A stretch of DNA of 64,000 nt. Source: Advenella faeciporci. GTDB taxonomy: Bacteria > Pseudomonadota > Gammaproteobacteria > Burkholderiales > Burkholderiaceae_B. The DNA is taken from positions 62,001 through 126,000 of the forward strand of contig NZ_BMYS01000001.1 of the NCBI RefSeq assembly GCF_014652395.1, given 5' to 3'. Shown piece after piece: positions 63,004-64,000 of the stretch. A program made the position numbers and the translations under genes. Position 1 is the stretch's first letter. Every line of letters starts with the position of its first letter. Under the pieces are notes generated by a model. The model did no database searches. It was not told where the DNA came from and saw only the letters and a list, made by a program, of their open reading frames with translations.

Positions 63004-63672
63004 TTATCTGGAGCCCAGATAAGCAGCCAGTAAAGCAATTACTAAAACGGTGAAAGCCCAGGTCCATGCCGGCATTTGAATGGATACACCCGATTTGGAT
63101 GGTGTCGCTTGCGCATACACCGGAGCAGGTACAAAAGCCGGTGTCGCAGCAACCGCCGAACCAGCCGCTGCAACAGCAGTTCCCATTGCCGGTGCTGCCA
63201 CCTTGGCAGGTTCTGCCACCGCAGGCGCTGGACCCAGCAATTGTTGGCTGAAACGCTCAAAAAACTGTTTGGTCAATTTGGCCGAGGTCGCATCAATCAG
63301 GCGTGAACCGATCTGTGCAAGACGCCCGCCTATTTCTGCCTTGGCTTCATATTTCAGCAAAGTCCCCTGATTGGCCGCCTCTTCCAGCGTGACAACCGCA
63401 CTGCCTTTGGCAAATCCGGCGACGCCCCCATCTCCCTCAAATGCCAGGGTATAGGTTTCAGGTGCTTTCATATCAAGTTGTCTAAGTTTTCCATTAAAAC
63501 GGGCCTTTACCGGACCAATTTCAATAACCACCCTAACCGCATAAACGCCTGTCTCCACCTCAGTCACTGACTCACAACCAGGGATTGACAACCGAAGCAC
63601 CTCCGGATTCATCAGGGCAGACCACACCTGTTCTCTGGATACGGGAAGCTGCTGTTCACCATTCAAAATCAT
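63004..63672 (-). CDS. CoxG-like protein with C-terminal membrane anchor
   Basis: A 222-residue protein of the CoxG (SRPBCC/START-like) family. The domain spans about 1-150 (QQLPVSREQVWSALMNPEVL, GCESVTEVETGVY), followed by an Ala/Pro-rich linker and one transmembrane helix at the end (WAFTVLVIALLAAYLG). CoxG anchors CO dehydrogenase-like hydroxylases to the inner membrane. It lies 40 bp upstream of CoxS, consistent with a membrane-bound hydroxylase complex. Confidence 0.92.
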   Translation of the reverse strand: MILNGEQQLPVSREQVWSALMNPEVLRLSIPGCESVTEVETGVYAVRVVIEIGPVKARFNGKLRQLDMKAPETYTLAFEGDGGVAGFAKGSAVVTLEEAANQGTLLKYEAKAEIGGRLAQIGSRLIDATSAKLTKQFFERFSQQLLGPAPAVAEPAKVAAPAMGTAVAAAGSAVAATPAFVPAPVYAQATPSKSGVSIQMPAWTWAFTVLVIALLAAYLGSR

Positions 63673-63692
63673 GTTTTTGTCTCACAAAAAAA

Positions 63693-64000
63693 TTAAAGTG
63701 GCGGCAAAGTTGCCGGACGCTTGGTTTGCCATCTGAATTGATAAACTTCTATTTTTGATGACAGCTCCGCCTTTTCAAATGGATCGTTATTGATCATTTC
63801 CCATACTTCAGCCTCATCATGGGCATCAATAACCATCATCCCGCCAATAGACACTCCATCCTTATTCTGCATGGGTCCACCAAAATGAACTCTGCCATGA
63901 AACTGCTTCATATATTCCGCATGCAACGGACGAGTCGCCTTTCTGATTTCTTCCGCTTTACCATCGGTACGGTCAGTCCTGTATACAATAAACTGCTTCA
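63693..64000 (-). CDS. YciI-family protein (start codon cut by window edge)
   Basis: About 102 residues of a YciI/DGPF-like dimeric alpha+beta barrel protein. It begins KQFIVYRTDRTDGK right at the right edge, where only TG of the initial ATG is present, so the gene is complete except for one base. Conserved parts are HAEYMKQFHGRVHFGGP and GGMMVIDAHDEAEV (the Asp-His of the proposed active site). YciI proteins act in some catabolic pathways, for example 5-chloromuconolactone dehalogenation, but the role here is unknown. It is 20 bp upstream of CoxG. Confidence 0.88.
   Translation of the reverse strand, partial: KQFIVYRTDRTDGKAEEIRKATRPLHAEYMKQFHGRVHFGGPMQNKDGVSIGGMMVIDAHDEAEVWEMINNDPFEKAELSSKIEVYQFRWQTKRPATLPPL

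Noticed and set aside
1-64000. CRISPR arrays, toxin-antitoxin pairs, prophage or transposase genes
   Set aside because: I looked for regularly spaced repeats, integrases, transposases and small paired genes and found none that hold up.

Overview
The window reads as a contiguous chromosomal stretch from a betaproteobacterium, most likely Burkholderiales near Alcaligenaceae. The evidence is two orphan Bug-family (TctC-like) solute-binding proteins, a Burkholderiales-type trimeric porin, an MlaEFD/PqiC-like MCE set with a STAS-permease fusion, many LysR/IclR-controlled organic-acid genes, and moderate base composition with AT-rich intergenic DNA. I see no rRNA, tRNA, phage, insertion sequence or CRISPR array. 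The genus is not determined.

Layout. 1-9.8 kb is housekeeping: purL (cut by the left edge), pbpG, a YpfH-like protein that has lost its catalytic residues, yqeY, dinB, two small lipoproteins and a HelD-type helicase. 9.8-21 kb is a long minus-strand run of tightly packed genes for envelope lipid transport (MCE cluster), dtd, iron export (fetAB), a Ca2+-type P-ATPase, a CaCA antiporter and a methyltransferase. Upstream of this run is a manganese exporter preceded by a clear yybP-ykoY Mn2+ riboswitch. 21-25.5 kb holds cysK, an SDR, wrbA, a SixA-like phosphatase and a pirin.

25.6-35.2 kb is an arsenic-resistance region in two blocks. The first, arsR-arsD-arsA-arsC, has an intact ArsA ATPase, but arsD and arsC are both broken by internal deletions. 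The second has a glutaredoxin-type arsC, an MFS exporter, arsR and arsB, all apparently intact. Next to the broken block is a compact, strongly folded candidate RNA (25618-25709) with its own promoter-like -10, which I cannot assign to a known family. Between the blocks lie an MFS transporter, a 53-residue protein and gltS.

35-38 kb is an ECF sigma/anti-sigma pair with a DUF4394 secreted protein. 38-48 kb is organic-acid metabolism: a LysR regulator and FMN alpha-hydroxyacid oxidase, a Bug protein with an M20 amidohydrolase and IclR regulator, a CynX-type transporter, and a second Bug protein with an acyl-CoA ligase. 48.5-55 kb has a metallophosphatase, a membrane alpha/beta-hydrolase, and an exported arylsulfatase beside a formylglycine-generating enzyme that itself carries a signal peptide.

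55-64 kb is a minus-strand catabolic cluster: YciI, CoxG, the [2Fe-2S] and FAD subunits of a molybdenum hydroxylase, FAH-family hydrolase, RraA-family aldolase, cupin, porin, XdhC, MocA and a StyA-like flavin monooxygenase. It looks like a pathway for an aromatic or heterocyclic compound, with its own molybdenum-cofactor maturation factors. The catalytic large hydroxylase subunit and the flavin reductase expected for StyA are not in the window.
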